A stretch of 64,000 nt of DNA from Stratiolaelaps scimitus. Taxonomy: Eukaryota; Arthropoda; Arachnida; Mesostigmata; Laelapidae. The position numbers and the translations under genes are program-made. The stretch is taken from contig JABWDB010000013.1 of the NCBI GenBank assembly GCA_019614645.1, forward strand, positions 1,612,001-1,676,000, written 5' to 3'. The notes under the pieces were generated by a model that saw only the letters and a program-made list of their open reading frames with translations, was not told the origin of the DNA and searched no databases. Numbering within the stretch: the first letter of the stretch is position 1; each line of letters opens with the position of its first letter. This document shows, piece after piece, positions 23,807 through 35,774 of the stretch.

Positions 23807-25203
23807 ATGGCCCCCTTTATGGTATGAGCATTTCGAGCAGGATATGTAGAGGGCTCTTTTGAGAGCGTCGAGTTTGTTGGTTGCCATAGGAGAACGAACG
23901 AATTGTTGTTAATCAATTGTTAAAGGGCGCCAATGAACTGATTGGCTATGGTGTGATATGGCAGGACTTGCACGATATGGTGAAAGCGTTAGTCGAAGGT
24001 CCAAAAACAAGGAAACCTATAGGGCGCAACCGTGATTTCATAATAATTGTATTTTGACTCATATTGATACCTAATTTCTCTTTGCAGACTGCCACGTACT
24101 TCGTATGCATGCTTGCAGCAACCTCCCAGGCGCTACCGAATTACCACCGATCTTCAAATGCTGATCATGGCTCATTGGCAGCTCTTGAGGGAAACTCACC
24201 CAGGGGTTACCGTTTCGCGTTCTCCTCGGATGACGTTGAAGCTAACCAAAAACGTGAAGAGCATTCAGATGAGGATGGAAATGTACGCGGATCATACTCG
24301 TTCACGCTCCCTGATGGGACTCAGCGACGGGTCCGATATATCGCCGACGAAGCAGGATTTCGGGCGAAAATCGAATCCAACGAGCATGGACTCGAGGCCA
24401 AAAATCCAGCTGACGTGAAGCTAATGGTTTCTGAAAAAAGTTCTGCTCTTAACCAGGGTTGGGCGCCTGCCAAACAGAGCTGGAGTGAGAATGTACGTTC
24501 CGAACCTGCGCAACGCGGATGGACACCTAAGTCCGCTTCGGTTAAGCAGGGACGGCCCGCGCGAACCGTAGCCATCAACCAAGGCTGGTCGGATGAATCT
24601 CCTCGTTCTCAAGGGCAAAAGGAATGGTCCCCAAAGGCTGCACCCATAAAGCAACAAGGTTGGTCCGACCAATCTACTCCATCAGTTCAACCTCAAGGAT
24701 GGTCCGATAACGTGTCCGCGCCCCAGAAGGCTCAGTGGTCTTCGAAATCCGCACCTATCCGGAAAGCCTCATGGCCGTCGAAATCTGCTCGGCTAAACCA
24801 GGGATGGTCTGATGATTCAGCTCCCACGCCTATTAGACAGAGTGGATGGACTGACGAGACAGCATCGGCACCCCTGAAGCAGCAACAACGGTGGTCCTCG
24901 CCGAAGTCGTCTGCCTTCAAGTCCGGCTGGTCTGATGAGGAGACGTTCGCCCCGGTGAAGGCAGCTTATGAATCGGATCCCTGGAACCAGAAACGCACTA
25001 CGAACATTAATGCAGACTGGAGCGACAAGAGCTCGGGTCTCCGCGGTCATCGCTCTGAAAGCGGATCTCGACTAGAAAGGTTCACCAAGGACTCTGGCGA
25101 CGGGCAAACTGCAAACGTGAAACTGGAACTACCCCATACCGACAAAGTTGAATGGTTCGCACCACCCCCTGTCCGCCCAGCAGCACTCATGCAACAGTGG
25201 TAG
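23807..25203 (+). CDS. Cuticle protein, CPR (chitin-binding type 4) family, Trp-rich tail; paralog 1
   Basis: Exon 1 is 23807-23821 (MAPFM), ending at ATG|GTATGA. Exon 2 is 24088-25203, after TTTCTCTTTGCAG. The product is about 376 residues. Splicing completes a signal peptide of about 20 residues (MAPFMTATYFVCMLAATSQA), the usual architecture of arthropod cuticle genes. The CPR domain covers about residues 46-113 ('GSYSFTLPDGTQRRVRYIAD', then 'EAGFRAKIESNEHG'), an extended Rebers-Riddiford consensus that binds chitin. The remainder to about residue 330 is a degenerate array of short motifs centred on Trp ('QGWSDES', 'KEWSPKA', 'AQWSSKS'), alternately acidic and basic. A conserved end follows ('GSRLERFT', 'NVKLELP..DKVEW'). 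The protein is secreted and a likely structural component of the exoskeleton. The neighbour at 29 kb is its paralog in the same orientation. The function of the Trp motifs is not known to me. Confidence 0.93.
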
Positions 25204-27842
25204 ATTTCTAAAGCGATCTACGGATATAGATGTGCGAGTGCTAATATTGCGTGCAAATGATGCACCAAAATTTAGTAACCACTAAATGTGATCAGCATAA
25301 CTTATAAGTGCTTGTTGTTGAGCTAAATCATGACTTAACTGAGACATAATAGATGCCTTTCATCACAAGCGAGGTAATTGCTTATCGTCAGATATGAGGT
25401 TCTCTCCAAATGACTATTTTTGCACTCCGCTAATTCGTTTAAAGGAAGAACGAAGTCGATTTTATGCATGTGTACCATACCTGATTGAAATAAGATATGT
25501 AGCTGTTGGCTATGCAAAAAGCATTTCCAGTATATTATTTCTATTGTCCTCAAAACGAATACACAATAAACCTGATGTTGCAATCTATTATCAGATGTCT
25601 CTATTTATCATACATCGTACTTTGCACGTATATTTGATATCGGTCGTAGGCCACATGATGACCTCTGCGGAACCATGGAGCGAGGTCACGACCTGGTTCG
25701 ACGCAATCGTGAGACTCAAGACGGACAAGGAAACAAAGTGAAGGGCAAGGTTTAATCGACCTATTAGGGGAAATCGAGAGGAGGGGCCATCAGAGAGGGA
25801 CGGTTGTGCCCGGGGATTCCCATCAGCCAGGACACCCCCCGCGAAGCGATGACTCTCGATGCATCCACGGGCGCTCGGGTTGTGCATAGGCGTTAATGTC
25901 TTATCCGATCATGCAGAAATGTGTGGTCGGATAAAGTAGAGCAGATAATGGAGTCGGAGGTCTGCTTCCATGGTATCGAAGTCAGGCGTAGCAATTTTTG
26001 ACTCTTGGGGGTGGGAGGAAGACTGGTTTAGTGGGTTTGTGACTCCCACACTAGTCCCACTCAATAGGGCTGAGTAACACATATGCGTCAAGCATTCCCG
26101 AAACCAAGTCTCCCGACCTAGAATTTCCATCGGGGCACAGTATTCGCGGAGAAAGACCATGAAGAAACAGCTGCCTGGAATAATCTCCCCTATATGCTAT
26201 TAAAAACTTTAGCAATCAGAATGTAACGCAAGATCTAAGGACTGTGACAATCAAGTGCGATTATCCTTTATTTTATAATATATGTCTTAGTGCCTAGACA
26301 GGGGGGATGCTGAGGGGAATGCCCCTTGTGTGACCATGTACATTATATAAATATAAAGAAAAAATAAGCATCATGCATTATTGGCGAAGAATCTTCCGCC
26401 GTCCGCTAGAGTGAACTCACGAGGTTCGATTAACACCACCAGTCACGCACCCGCGCCCGGTCTCTCCACAAGGCCGAACTGATGACGAACATTGTTCCAG
26501 ACACCAAATGTCTTCTCAAGCTTCTACCTAAACACTTTAATTACAGCCACTGAAACACTTTAGTTACTGCTTGGTATTTGAACGTAGAAACGATATGTTG
26601 GTGGTAGAAATCGGCGAACGTATAATAAGTAGCGATTTCTTCTATACAATTCAACAGCGGATCCTGCACACTGGAACAGACACTATGCAGACGGAACCCA
26701 GTAACTCCATAGTACGTACGAAAGATCCGGTAAATAATTTCAGATCGTTGATTCGTTGCAGCGGTGTCAGAGGAAGGCGTTCAATTCTAGGGCTGCCGAC
26801 GCACAGTAACTTAATTTCATAAAAACACTCATTCATTTATAGAAAGGAGTGTATATAACATAGTCAGACGCACAAGACTATACATTAAAACGGATACGCT
26901 TATCGTTAAACTATTGTGTTCCACATTAGATATGAATCGAAGTTGGATGGAGCATGGATGGATTCATGGATCGCCCTAGTCATGCGCTAGGTCGATCATT
27001 GGTACCTTCAATGCGCGCCATTCCCGTGGGTCCGCTCGACTATCTTCAAAAGAGGAGACATGTTCCATTAGATTCGTTCGTTCGGGGTCAACTTCAAGCT
27101 CGGAACATCCTGACGCTGTATATGTATAGTGGGTGATGGAGATCAAAGAGACACGGTATCGCCTTCAGAAACAGGCCCATCAGCGCAGTCTCTATAAGAA
27201 TTTGTCCCTTCAACACTTTCAGACATAATCTTGTATTTATATTGGTAGTGCTCTCACACACAGGAGCAGAATGGAAAAAAAGGTAAAAATTCAGCTGAAA
27301 TGTGATTGTTACTAGTAAAATGTTCATCTCCTTTTCTATAATCCGATAAGGTGCCTATGGTCCAATCGTGCTTCCTTGTGTGTCACAAACAAGCACAGAT
27401 ACAGTAACCTATCATGTCATTTCTAAAAATAACCAACATGTTCAATAATAAATAGATAATCCGCTGTCACCGATATATATATATATATATATAAGAAGAT
27501 TGTTGAGCTCTATTATCTACCTAGTCCTGCCATGATGTCCTGTATTTACTGTTTAGCTGCCTCTGTCTAGAAATCCATGTTAGAGGATAATTACATGACC
27601 CATAGCTATCTTAATTTTAAGGTTTTGTGTCCATATGTATAATTTGCATGGTATTTACTATGTATGGTTCTCATGTGCTTGATTGTCTAACTCGGGAATT
27701 TGCTTAGGGGCTTGTTAGTCAATTTGATTACACATCCTAGTAGCGCTAATTAGGTAACATTTGCAAGGAGTGTCATCTGTATGAACAATTTATGCCCCGT
27801 ACGCATTCAACCTGTAATGAACGGAGAGAGAATTCAGGCCCA

Positions 27843-27862
27843 CCCCCCCCCCCCCCCCCCCC
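27843..27862. repeat. Poly-C homopolymer, 20 bases
   Basis: Twenty consecutive C residues. The exact length is error-prone in assemblies. Confidence 0.85.
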
Positions 27863-28633
27863 GACCAGGGATCCAGGATGTGAGCAACAAGAATAAAGTA
27901 TTTATCGAGTAGTAATACGTATCGAGTATCTTCAAACATGAAAACATGCAATAATTTTTTTTTGCAAAATATAATTTTGCGGACGGTAGGGCTATTGTTT
28001 GTGCAGTAGTGCGTATCTGTTTCCGCACGCTGACCTGTATCATGAATAATGATTGTTCTGAATGGCTTCCAGAATGGCTTCAGAGGGACTTCTCCTAAAC
28101 GAGAATCGCTTTAGTGTTGTAGAAAAAACTTCAGAGCCTTCAAGGTCTACATGAACATTGGTGCAACAACACAGGTGCATTTCTCTAACAACCACCCTCA
28201 TTCTGGGTGTGTTGGATTATGGCATTGTGATCATATGGCTTAAATCCTTTGAGGCCAGTCCAACTCATCGCCGTGTGTCATATAATACATTTGGGCTACT
28301 TTTCACAGACTGCATGCTGAACTTCTATGGGCAGTGCGCGTTGTTTAAAGTAGCTTTCGGCCATCATGTTCTTCTCCGCACAAAGCTTTACTTCACTCTG
28401 ACAATAATCAGTGGGCATTCGGTGAGTGAGTAGTGTTCTGGGTGCGTTTATTGCGTGAACAGTTGACTCCAGCACCAACCGGTCTATTGACTTTACGGCC
28501 TATGGAGAGTACTACTCTACCATCGGTGTGCTACTTTGCCCACCAGTTGCAACAGCAAGACGAGAGGATATCCACAACACAACACTTTTATTACTGCTAG
28601 CTTGAACTTCATACGTGATAGCTGCGTCAAAGC

Positions 28634-28686
28634 GTATATATGTGTGTGTATATATATATATATATATACATAGATAGAGAGAGAGA
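28634..28686. repeat. Compound (TG)n(TA)n(GA)n microsatellite
   Basis: TG, TA and GATA/GA dinucleotide runs abut one another, upstream of the second cuticle promoter. Confidence 0.85.
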
Positions 28687-28847
28687 TTATGTATATGTAA
28701 TTTGGTGTATCATGAATAGAAGACGTATCAAGTTGAATGGGAACGTCGCCTCTCCAGTGAGAAACATCTGTCGACTCGCTAAGTGCACCACTAAACGGGA
28801 AGATCGGTCGAATTCCCACGGTGCCACTTGACGCCACTACTTTTCCG

Positions 28848-28993
28848 ATTCTTTGACATGTGAAGGTGGCTTAAGCCACCCTCGCCAATGGTGGTCCAGA
28901 AAGTGAAGAGATGCTACATAGGGTATTTAATGACAGAGCGCTGTTCGTGTAACATCGACATTTGGTCAGCAACATTTGACGTCTACTCGTAAG
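28848..28993 (+). promoter_or_regulatory. Promoter and 5' leader of cuticle gene 2
   Basis: It shares blocks in the same order with 23656-23806: TGAAGGTGG, CCACCCTCGCC, AGAAAGTGAAGAGA and a TATA-like TATTTAA at 28924-28930. The leader to the ATG at 28994 also keeps similar spacing. The similarity is stronger than in the flanking DNA. Confidence 0.7.
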
Positions 28994-31167
28994 ATGGCCC
29001 ATATCACGGTATGTTACTTTTTCCCGTCTACAACGATCCCGAACACTGTAACGCTGAGTTTGTGAGTGGCACTCGGTGTACGCAGAGAGTTGGGCTTGAG
29101 AAAAAAGAGCTGAATTACGCGAATTGTAAGACGAGGCAGCCTTTGAAGATATATAGGAGATTATAATATTAATATAAGTATTGTATTATTATTATTATGT
29201 AAGTGTGCGTGAATTCTTGGAAACCCATCTCCGTGAGCTGAGTAGCACAAATTTACCATCCAATGGTATAACATACGACGATGTGCTCTAAACTTTCCAG
29301 TGCACTATTTCTTCTGTTTAGTATCTCTACCCTTTTGATGTGCCTTCGATTACCATAGATTTTCGTTTGTTGAATATTGCAGAAAGTTACGTATGTGCTC
29401 TGTATAGTGACGGCAACAGCCCTCGGGTTGCCAACCACTCATCGATCCACCAAGTCTAGCCACGCGGCACAGAACTATGAGGAACCTGCATCTAGGAGTT
29501 ACCGCTTCGCGTTCTCGTCAGATAACGTTGAAGCAAATCAGAGCCGCGAGGAGCAATCCGATGAAGAAGGAAACGTGCGTGGTTCGTATTCGTTCATACT
29601 CGGAGATGGAACCAAGCGGCTGGTACGGTACATAGCTGACGAAGCTGGATTTCGTGCGAAAATCGAATCCAACGAACATGGGCTTAAGGCCAAGAATCCA
29701 GCTGATGTAAAACTTATGGTTTCTCCTCCCGCGGCTTCGCTGAAGCAGGGATGGATGCCGGCTCCCATCAAGCAGGACTGGAATGACAAAAGTGCCAATC
29801 TTAATCAGGGATGGATGCCGGCTCCCATCAAGCAGGACTGGAATGACAAAAGTGCCAATCTTAATCAGGGATGGATGCCGGCTCCCATCAAGCAGGATTG
29901 GAATGACAAAAGTGCCAATCTTAATCAGGGATGGATGCCGGCTCCCATCAAGCAGGACTGGAATGACAAAAGTGCCAATCTTAATCAGGGATGGATGCCA
30001 GCTTCCATCAAGCAGGATTGGAATGACAAAAGTGCCAATCTTAATCAGGGATGGATGCCGGCTCCCATCAAGCAGGATTGGAATGACAAAAGTGCCAATC
30101 TTAATCAGGGATGGATGCCGGCTCCCATCAAGCAGGATTGGAATGACAAAAGTGCCAATCTTAATCAGGGATGGATGCCAGCTTCCATCAAGCAGGATTG
30201 GAATGACAAAAGTGCCAATCTTAATCAGGGATGGATGCCGGCTCCCATCAAGCAGGACTGGAATGACAAAAGTGCCAATCTTAATCAGGGATGGACACCT
30301 GCCACACAAAACTCGAACAAAAACAAACATCCTGATGCCCTGCAAAGTGGTTGGTCAGCTAAGCCCGCTCCAGCTCAACAAGGCTGGCAGGAGGGCTGCC
30401 AGCCCTCGGCACGCCTTGTGAAAGATTGGTCGCAGACGCCTCAGACGGCACCTGTCAAGCAAGGCTGGTCGGACGACACCGCTAAGGAAAGCTGGTCCGA
30501 TGAGGCACTTGGGGCGCAGCGACAACAGGAGTGGTCCCCCAAAGCCGCTCCCATCAAGCAACAAGGTTGGTCTGACACATCTGCTCAACAGGTTCAGCCT
30601 CATGGTGGCTGGTCGGACGCTGCCTCAGCTGGACAGAAGGCTCAATGGTCTCCGAAATCGGCGGCCGTCAAAAACGCCGAATGGTCTCTCAAATCCTCGC
30701 CGGTCAAGCAAGGCTGGACCGATGATACGGCCTCGGCTCGTGTCCAGCAAGGCTGGACCGACGAAGCGACTTCGTCCGCACAAAAGGCTGCACCCGTCAA
30801 ACAAACGGGATGGTCCGATGACAACACAGCATCAGCGCCTCTGAAGCAGGAACTGTGGTCTACACGAAAGTCATCGTCTCTCACGAAGCACGACTGGTCC
30901 GAGACTTCTTCCCCAGTAAAAGCTGCTCATGGCGCCGATCCTTGGAACCAAGATAGAGCCGACAACGTGAAGGCTGACTGGAGCGACAAGGTAAAGTCGG
31001 GCCACGATGCTACGCCAGGAAGCGGATCTCGCCTGGAAAGGTTCACTCAGAGCACATCAAGCGATGAACAGTTACCAAACGTTAAGCTGGAACTACCATA
31101 CGCTGACAAAATTGAATGGTATAGTCCACCAGGGGCCGCATCAGCCCGCCTGAAGCAACACTGGTGA
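28994..31167 (+). CDS. Cuticle protein, CPR family, with 20-residue tandem repeats; paralog 2
   Basis: Exon 1 is 28994-29008 (MAHIT), ending ACG|GTATGT. Exon 2 is 29383-31167, after TTGAATATTGCAG. The product is about 599 residues. The spliced N-terminus is a signal peptide (MAHITKVTYVLCIVTATALG). The CPR domain lies at about residues 46-113 ('GSYSFILGDGTKRLVRYIAD', 'EAGFRAKIE'), nearly identical in pattern to paralog 1. Residues 127-306 are nine copies of a 20-residue unit ('QGWMPAPIKQDWNDK', then SANLN). After that comes the same degenerate Trp-rich series as in paralog 1 ('QGWSDD', 'AQWSPKS', 'QGWTDE') and the shared C-terminus ('GSRLERFT', 'NVKLELPYADKIEW'). It is secreted and probably a chitin-binding cuticle component. 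Most of the length difference from paralog 1 is the repeat array. A possible poly(A) signal is at 31404-31409. Confidence 0.93.
29746..30285 (+). repeat. Nine tandem 60-bp coding repeats
   Basis: Nine in-frame units of exactly 60 bases differ at only a few positions: GAC/GAT before TGG, and GCCGGCTCCC versus GCCAGCTTCC. The rarer GCCAGCTTCC form occurs in copies 5 and 8 only, three units apart, which suggests a 180-bp higher-order duplication step. Because 60 is divisible by three and the unit lacks stops in other frames, long false frames run along both strands here. Confidence 0.95.
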
Positions 31168-32305
31168 ACTATTGCACGCGCAAGACACCTTTGAACAAAC
31201 TTTGATCAAATATAATATTGATGAACGTAGCTGAAACACATGTCACACTCCCTAATCCCAATTTAAGTTCCAACAGTTATATTTGCCATGTACTTTCATC
31301 TAGCAAAATTTCCAAATGAAGAACCACCTCTAGCACAATCGACATTAATATCATTCATGAATATGCGCTATCGATTTGTCAACGTACTCTGTATTCGATT
31401 GAGAATAAAATTAACGAGCAACTAAATACGGTTTCTAATAAGACATATAAAAAGGTATATATATATATGTAAGCTACAATTTAATGCAACAGTGGCTAAG
31501 AAGGGTCATACAGGACGAATATTAAACAAAAACCCTCGGAAATTCTACCACTGAAGCTTCATACGGTTTCGATTATGGGGCCTAACATCATCGTACGGTG
31601 CCAACGCTGTGACCTTTATGGGGACACCAGCCAGCAAGCATCCACTGTCGATCCCGTAAATGTCAAAAGCACATATGCAAACAGGTGCTGCTTGACAAGA
31701 AACAAGAAATAAGCAATAACGAGCCAATTGGGTCACCTGTTTTGCCCATAAGGTTCTCAATAATGCATGTTAAACAAATCAGGAACAACACGAATTCTAT
31801 AGTTGTCTACACGTTCACACACTCAGAGAATTCGGAGAAACGCCTTTCTTATCTGATATCTCAGCAGAGGAACCCGATCAGGCTTTGTCATCCTTTTCTT
31901 GAGCATATGCCTACTTTTAGCAGTTTTGCTCAATCTATCGTCTGACAACAACGCAGATGTACGCTGCCGATTGGTTTCGAACCAGCGCACAAATGCTTGT
32001 CGACGACTGCGCCGACACCGAACGTGGTTGATCCCCAAGATCATTTAAATGCCATATAGTGAACACATCGCGAGTTGGACGTGGAAATCTGCACCACAAT
32101 GCACAACGGTGGGTGGACACCCAGCCTCATCGTCCTGCATGGATTCTCATACCTTCCAAAATCGATATCACCACCGCCCGAGCTCCCCAGCTAAATCGCC
32201 AAAGAAGTGTTCCGAATATAGAGCGATGGACGTCTAATCAGCTTTCTGTACGAGTGCCTTCGCGTGAGTCCTGCTAATCGCTGTAGGCTGCACCTTTCAC
32301 CAGTG
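31168..32305. other. Intergenic / possible 5' region of HMG-box gene
   Basis: No gene is seen. The stretch TGCACCTTTCACCAG just before 32304 looks like a splice acceptor, so the HMG-box gene probably has a non-coding upstream exon somewhere in or before this stretch. I could not locate it. Confidence 0.45.
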
Positions 32306-35300
32306 ATGACCACCCCAATCGATCCAGTTACTGGACTCGATCTGTTCATCCATCTGGTCGAGGAGGAATTCCTACGGACCTACGATGACAGTGCGGAACA
32401 TAGTGCTGGCAAAGAATCGCACATCCATCCTTGTTTTCCAGAGATGGTACGTAACGAGCTTGTGAGTCGCTGCATGGACGCTTGGTTGGTGATGGAGACC
32501 TCTCTCCGGACACACTTCAACAAGGCGGCCGCTAATCTTTCGAAACAGGATGAACACAGTGACGACGGGGTACGCTGGTGCAATTGAAATATTATCTAAT
32601 TGTGTGTGATTGTATGACCAGCTCTCAACACCATATATTTGTCGATAGGTCGATAGCGGTTATCGCGTTACGTAATCAGCGAGAAACGACGTAGTTCTAT
32701 AACGATGCTGGATTTTTGAGAATTGACGCACTAAAAGTATACAGAGATGATCATTGCCAGCACTTCAGGAAAGTCGGGCAAAATTTTTCGGAAATTTTAG
32801 CGGAAAGGGTGGCTCTGAAGGTTGAAATATTTAACGGCATTGTGTTGTCCTTGGAATATCATCAATACCTTGAGTGGATGTGAGCGGGAATCTATCTCAA
32901 TCACTAGCTCCCTTAGATAGCTTCGCAGTAATATAACTGCTTGCCTTCTGAGCGCGATATTTGGTTAATTCAAGCAAATTCATCGAACTTTTAAAAAGGC
33001 GTCGGCAATAATGATCTTCTAAATCAAACTAGTCAAATCGAGTTGCGTTCACACATCTGTTGAAAGCGTGTGGGCTAGTCTACACGTAAATTTCGAACCA
33101 ATGGTTTTTATCTATTTAAATATTCTAAATAAATATTCTATCAAAATCAAAATATTCATCTATTTTCGATCTTTAAACAAACTCAGCATTGTGCAATATC
33201 ACAGTGCTGGCTTAATTTGCCGAAATCGGTGAAGTTGTTAGTCCGGGAGGCCCTGTCCGCGAGATGTATATGGGAATTTTGTGTGAAGCTGGACAGATGA
33301 GGTGCCAAAGCGCAACATCACGTCAGCGCCGACAAGAGGCAGTGGACACGTTGAAAGTGTTTCTTGTATTCGAGGCGTTGATTTCTGCGCTCGCTTGCGG
33401 TCCACACAGAAGTGTCATACTCCATCGTTCAGCGAACCTTTTCATGACGAAGATTCCGGCCAAATCTATGCCAGAATTGGGGCCCGAACAGAGATTGCCT
33501 CATTTGTTTCTTTGCGAGCTGTTATTCTATGACGAAAGCGACCTTCAAACACACGTCTTACTGGTGATGAGACATAGGTTAATTTGAACATGCAGCCTGA
33601 CACGAACCGTCGTCGCAAAAATTTGTACCCAGCTGAACAGCTGAGCCGGAGGTGTGTGAACAGATTTACGGCGACGATAATTGATTGCTGATTATGACAA
33701 TGGATTTGGACGAAATCGTCGACCAGGTGACAACGTACAATAAATTCTCTAGGGTCCTATTTATAAAACAAAAATAACTGCTCAATTTACTAATCTAAGT
33801 TCGCTTAAATACTTGCTCAATCCTTGTGTTACAAATATCTTTCATAATTATCATGTAAAATGATCGTTTTAACGTATGTATGCTGAAAGAAAAAGAACAG
33901 CAGGTCGCAAATTCGTTCGGTGTCACGCCCGAACGAGAACTTTCAGCGTGGAAATTAATTAGGATACATAATACTTCTAAAAATCGTTTTAGAGTCCGAC
34001 ACGCGCCAATTATAATTGGTTTTGTCTTGATATTTAACTACTTAAAATGTCCGTTTTCAAAAAAAACAAATGGTGATTTCTACAGACGCGTCGTTCCGGC
34101 GGCGATCTGAGACGTGAGCGCCGCCAATCGTCATCACTTGGGAACGCCATTAGCAGTTGCCGGCCGCCCAAACGTATGATAACGGCCTATTTCCAATTCT
34201 GCCGCGAACAGCGACCCCGAGTTACGCAGGAGATGCACAGCCAGCATCTCAGTTCGACGTCCCTAATAGATGTAACCCGGGAACTGGCCAAAAGGTATCC
34301 GACAGTAAAGGCTACATATGGAGTCTTATGGAGTCATTTACTTTTTTTTGTTCTTTTTTTTTTATCTGTACTACCCGAATATCCTACCTTAAGTGTCGCT
34401 AATCTAATAGTAACAATATTAATAACATTGTCGAATAGGGATCATCTACTATAGATTAGCCAATATGCGTAATTCCTTGTTTGGCCTGTGTCATACTCTC
34501 ACTCTCATGTCACTCAATCGTCAATCGTTGACGCTTCCGGTCTGTTATCTGGAACGGCGTCCTAGGAGAAATTCGCGGATTACAGTGCCCATTACGAGTT
34601 TTTAAGACCCTACTTAAAAAAACATCCTCGACCACCCGACTCTCTGCGCTATCCCAACAAGACCGAGTGTCTTTCCTTTACTATTCAAGGGTAGTATATA
34701 GTAAAAGTGTTTTAATTGCAAAGACACTTAATATTTAGTATATATTCTCTATTCTACAATGTTATATATATTTAACGTCCTCCTATCACGGCATCGTTCT
34801 CAAACTAAAATGATTTGAAGCATCAGTAATATTATAATAATACAAATCCCCATCGTGTATCACGACAGGCAGTGTTTGTTTTTCTGTTGTGTGGACACTA
34901 AGACGCGGTGGATGTGCATTGTGTATAGTATCTTGAGGTCATTTTTGGCTCCTTTTTGTATGAGACTGGCTTTTGTTCCACACGCACTGACAGACTCGGT
35001 AGTCATAGACTCAAACCAGGGTGATTCCTCATCTCCCCCCTACCCCGCGAATCCTGGGCTCTTGGACGGCATATAGGTCTCATTCCAACGCCCTTTATAC
35101 GTTCGCACCTCCCAAGTGTCCCCTCGTTGGAGACACCTAATTAATACTATAATTAATATTAATTATTATTCTGTCGTCGTTTGTTTAGGTGGAATGAAAT
35201 GCCCGCTGAGCACCGCGCGCGTTTCGAGCAATTGGCTGCCGAGGACAAGCGACGCTACGACGAGCAGATGGCCGAATTTCGCCGACGGAGAGTCAACAAC

Positions 35301-35774
35301 GATGAAACAGCGGGCGGCTATGGGGACGGCTGTGGCGCTGAAGCGGTAAATGACGCCAGTGAGGAAGGGAACGATGATGATGATGACGATGAAGTCGACG
35401 GATCACTGTCAGCTATGGACACCGCCTTCGACGATCAGGACGACAATACCCAGCCATTTGAAGATGGCGATATTGATGATGATGATGATTGTGAGGAAGA
35501 TGATGAGCTGGACGACGACTTCAACGAGGAGAATAGTGAAACCAGTAGAAGGGCAAGCGCAACCCCATCTGAGGTCGCTGCAGCTTCACCGGGCGGCCTC
35601 GTCGACTCGGATGAGGAGGAAGATGAGCCTGTTGGTGACCCTGAAGATAGTGACGCCCTCCTCGAGCACGAGGACAGCGATGAAAACAATGGTGGTGACG
35701 AGGACGACGAGGACGATTGTGATGGTGCTAATGACGATCATGTTATCGCTGAGAATGATAATGACGATAGTTGA
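32306..35774 (+). CDS. HMG-box protein with long acidic C-terminal tail (three exons)
   Basis: The exons are 32306-32569 (88 codons, donor GGG|GTACGC), 34086-34294 (acceptor TTTCTACAG, donor AAAAG|GTATCC) and 35189-35774 (acceptor TTTGTTTAG). Phases 0 and 2 match exactly, giving about 352 residues. The HMG box spans the last junction: 'RPPKRMITAYFQFC' and 'DVTRELAKRW' from exon 2 into exon 3, then 'NEMPAEHRARFEQLAAEDKR' and 'RYDEQMAEF' (about residues 113-190). This is the three-helix DNA-bending fold of HMGB-type chromatin proteins. Residues from about 215 are dominated by Asp/Glu, as in HMGB acidic tails, but longer. The exon 1 product (residues 1-88) is not a second HMG box and I do not recognise it. 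The ATG lies two bases after a good splice acceptor, implying a 5'-UTR intron. A nuclear, architectural DNA-binding role is inferred from the family. Confidence 0.85.

Larger units (their letters stand above)
25204..28847. other. Spacer between the two cuticle genes
   Basis: No coding region is supported. A possible poly(A) signal AATAAA for the upstream gene is at 25565-25570. A (TA)n tract lies at 27473-27492, a 20-base poly-C at 27843-27862 and a compound (TG)/(TA)/(GA) tract at 28634-28686. Positions 25740-26160 are slightly G+C-rich with no recognised motif. Confidence 0.55.

Noticed and set aside
29518..30421. Long open frames on both strands (up to 275 codons) across the cuticle repeat array
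   Set aside because: They are by-products of a 60-bp unit without stops in those frames. The true frame is fixed by the signal peptide, CPR domain and shared C-terminus.
31960..32000. B-box-like GGTTCGAAACC on the minus strand as a tRNA gene
   Set aside because: I could not pair an acceptor stem or find an A box.
33264..33587. 107-codon frame inside HMG intron 1, and an ATG at 33694 as an alternative first exon
   Set aside because: The 32306-32569 exon joins the HMG exon in matching phase with better splice sites. The ATG at 33694 would need a weak donor, and the 107-codon frame has no recognisable motif.
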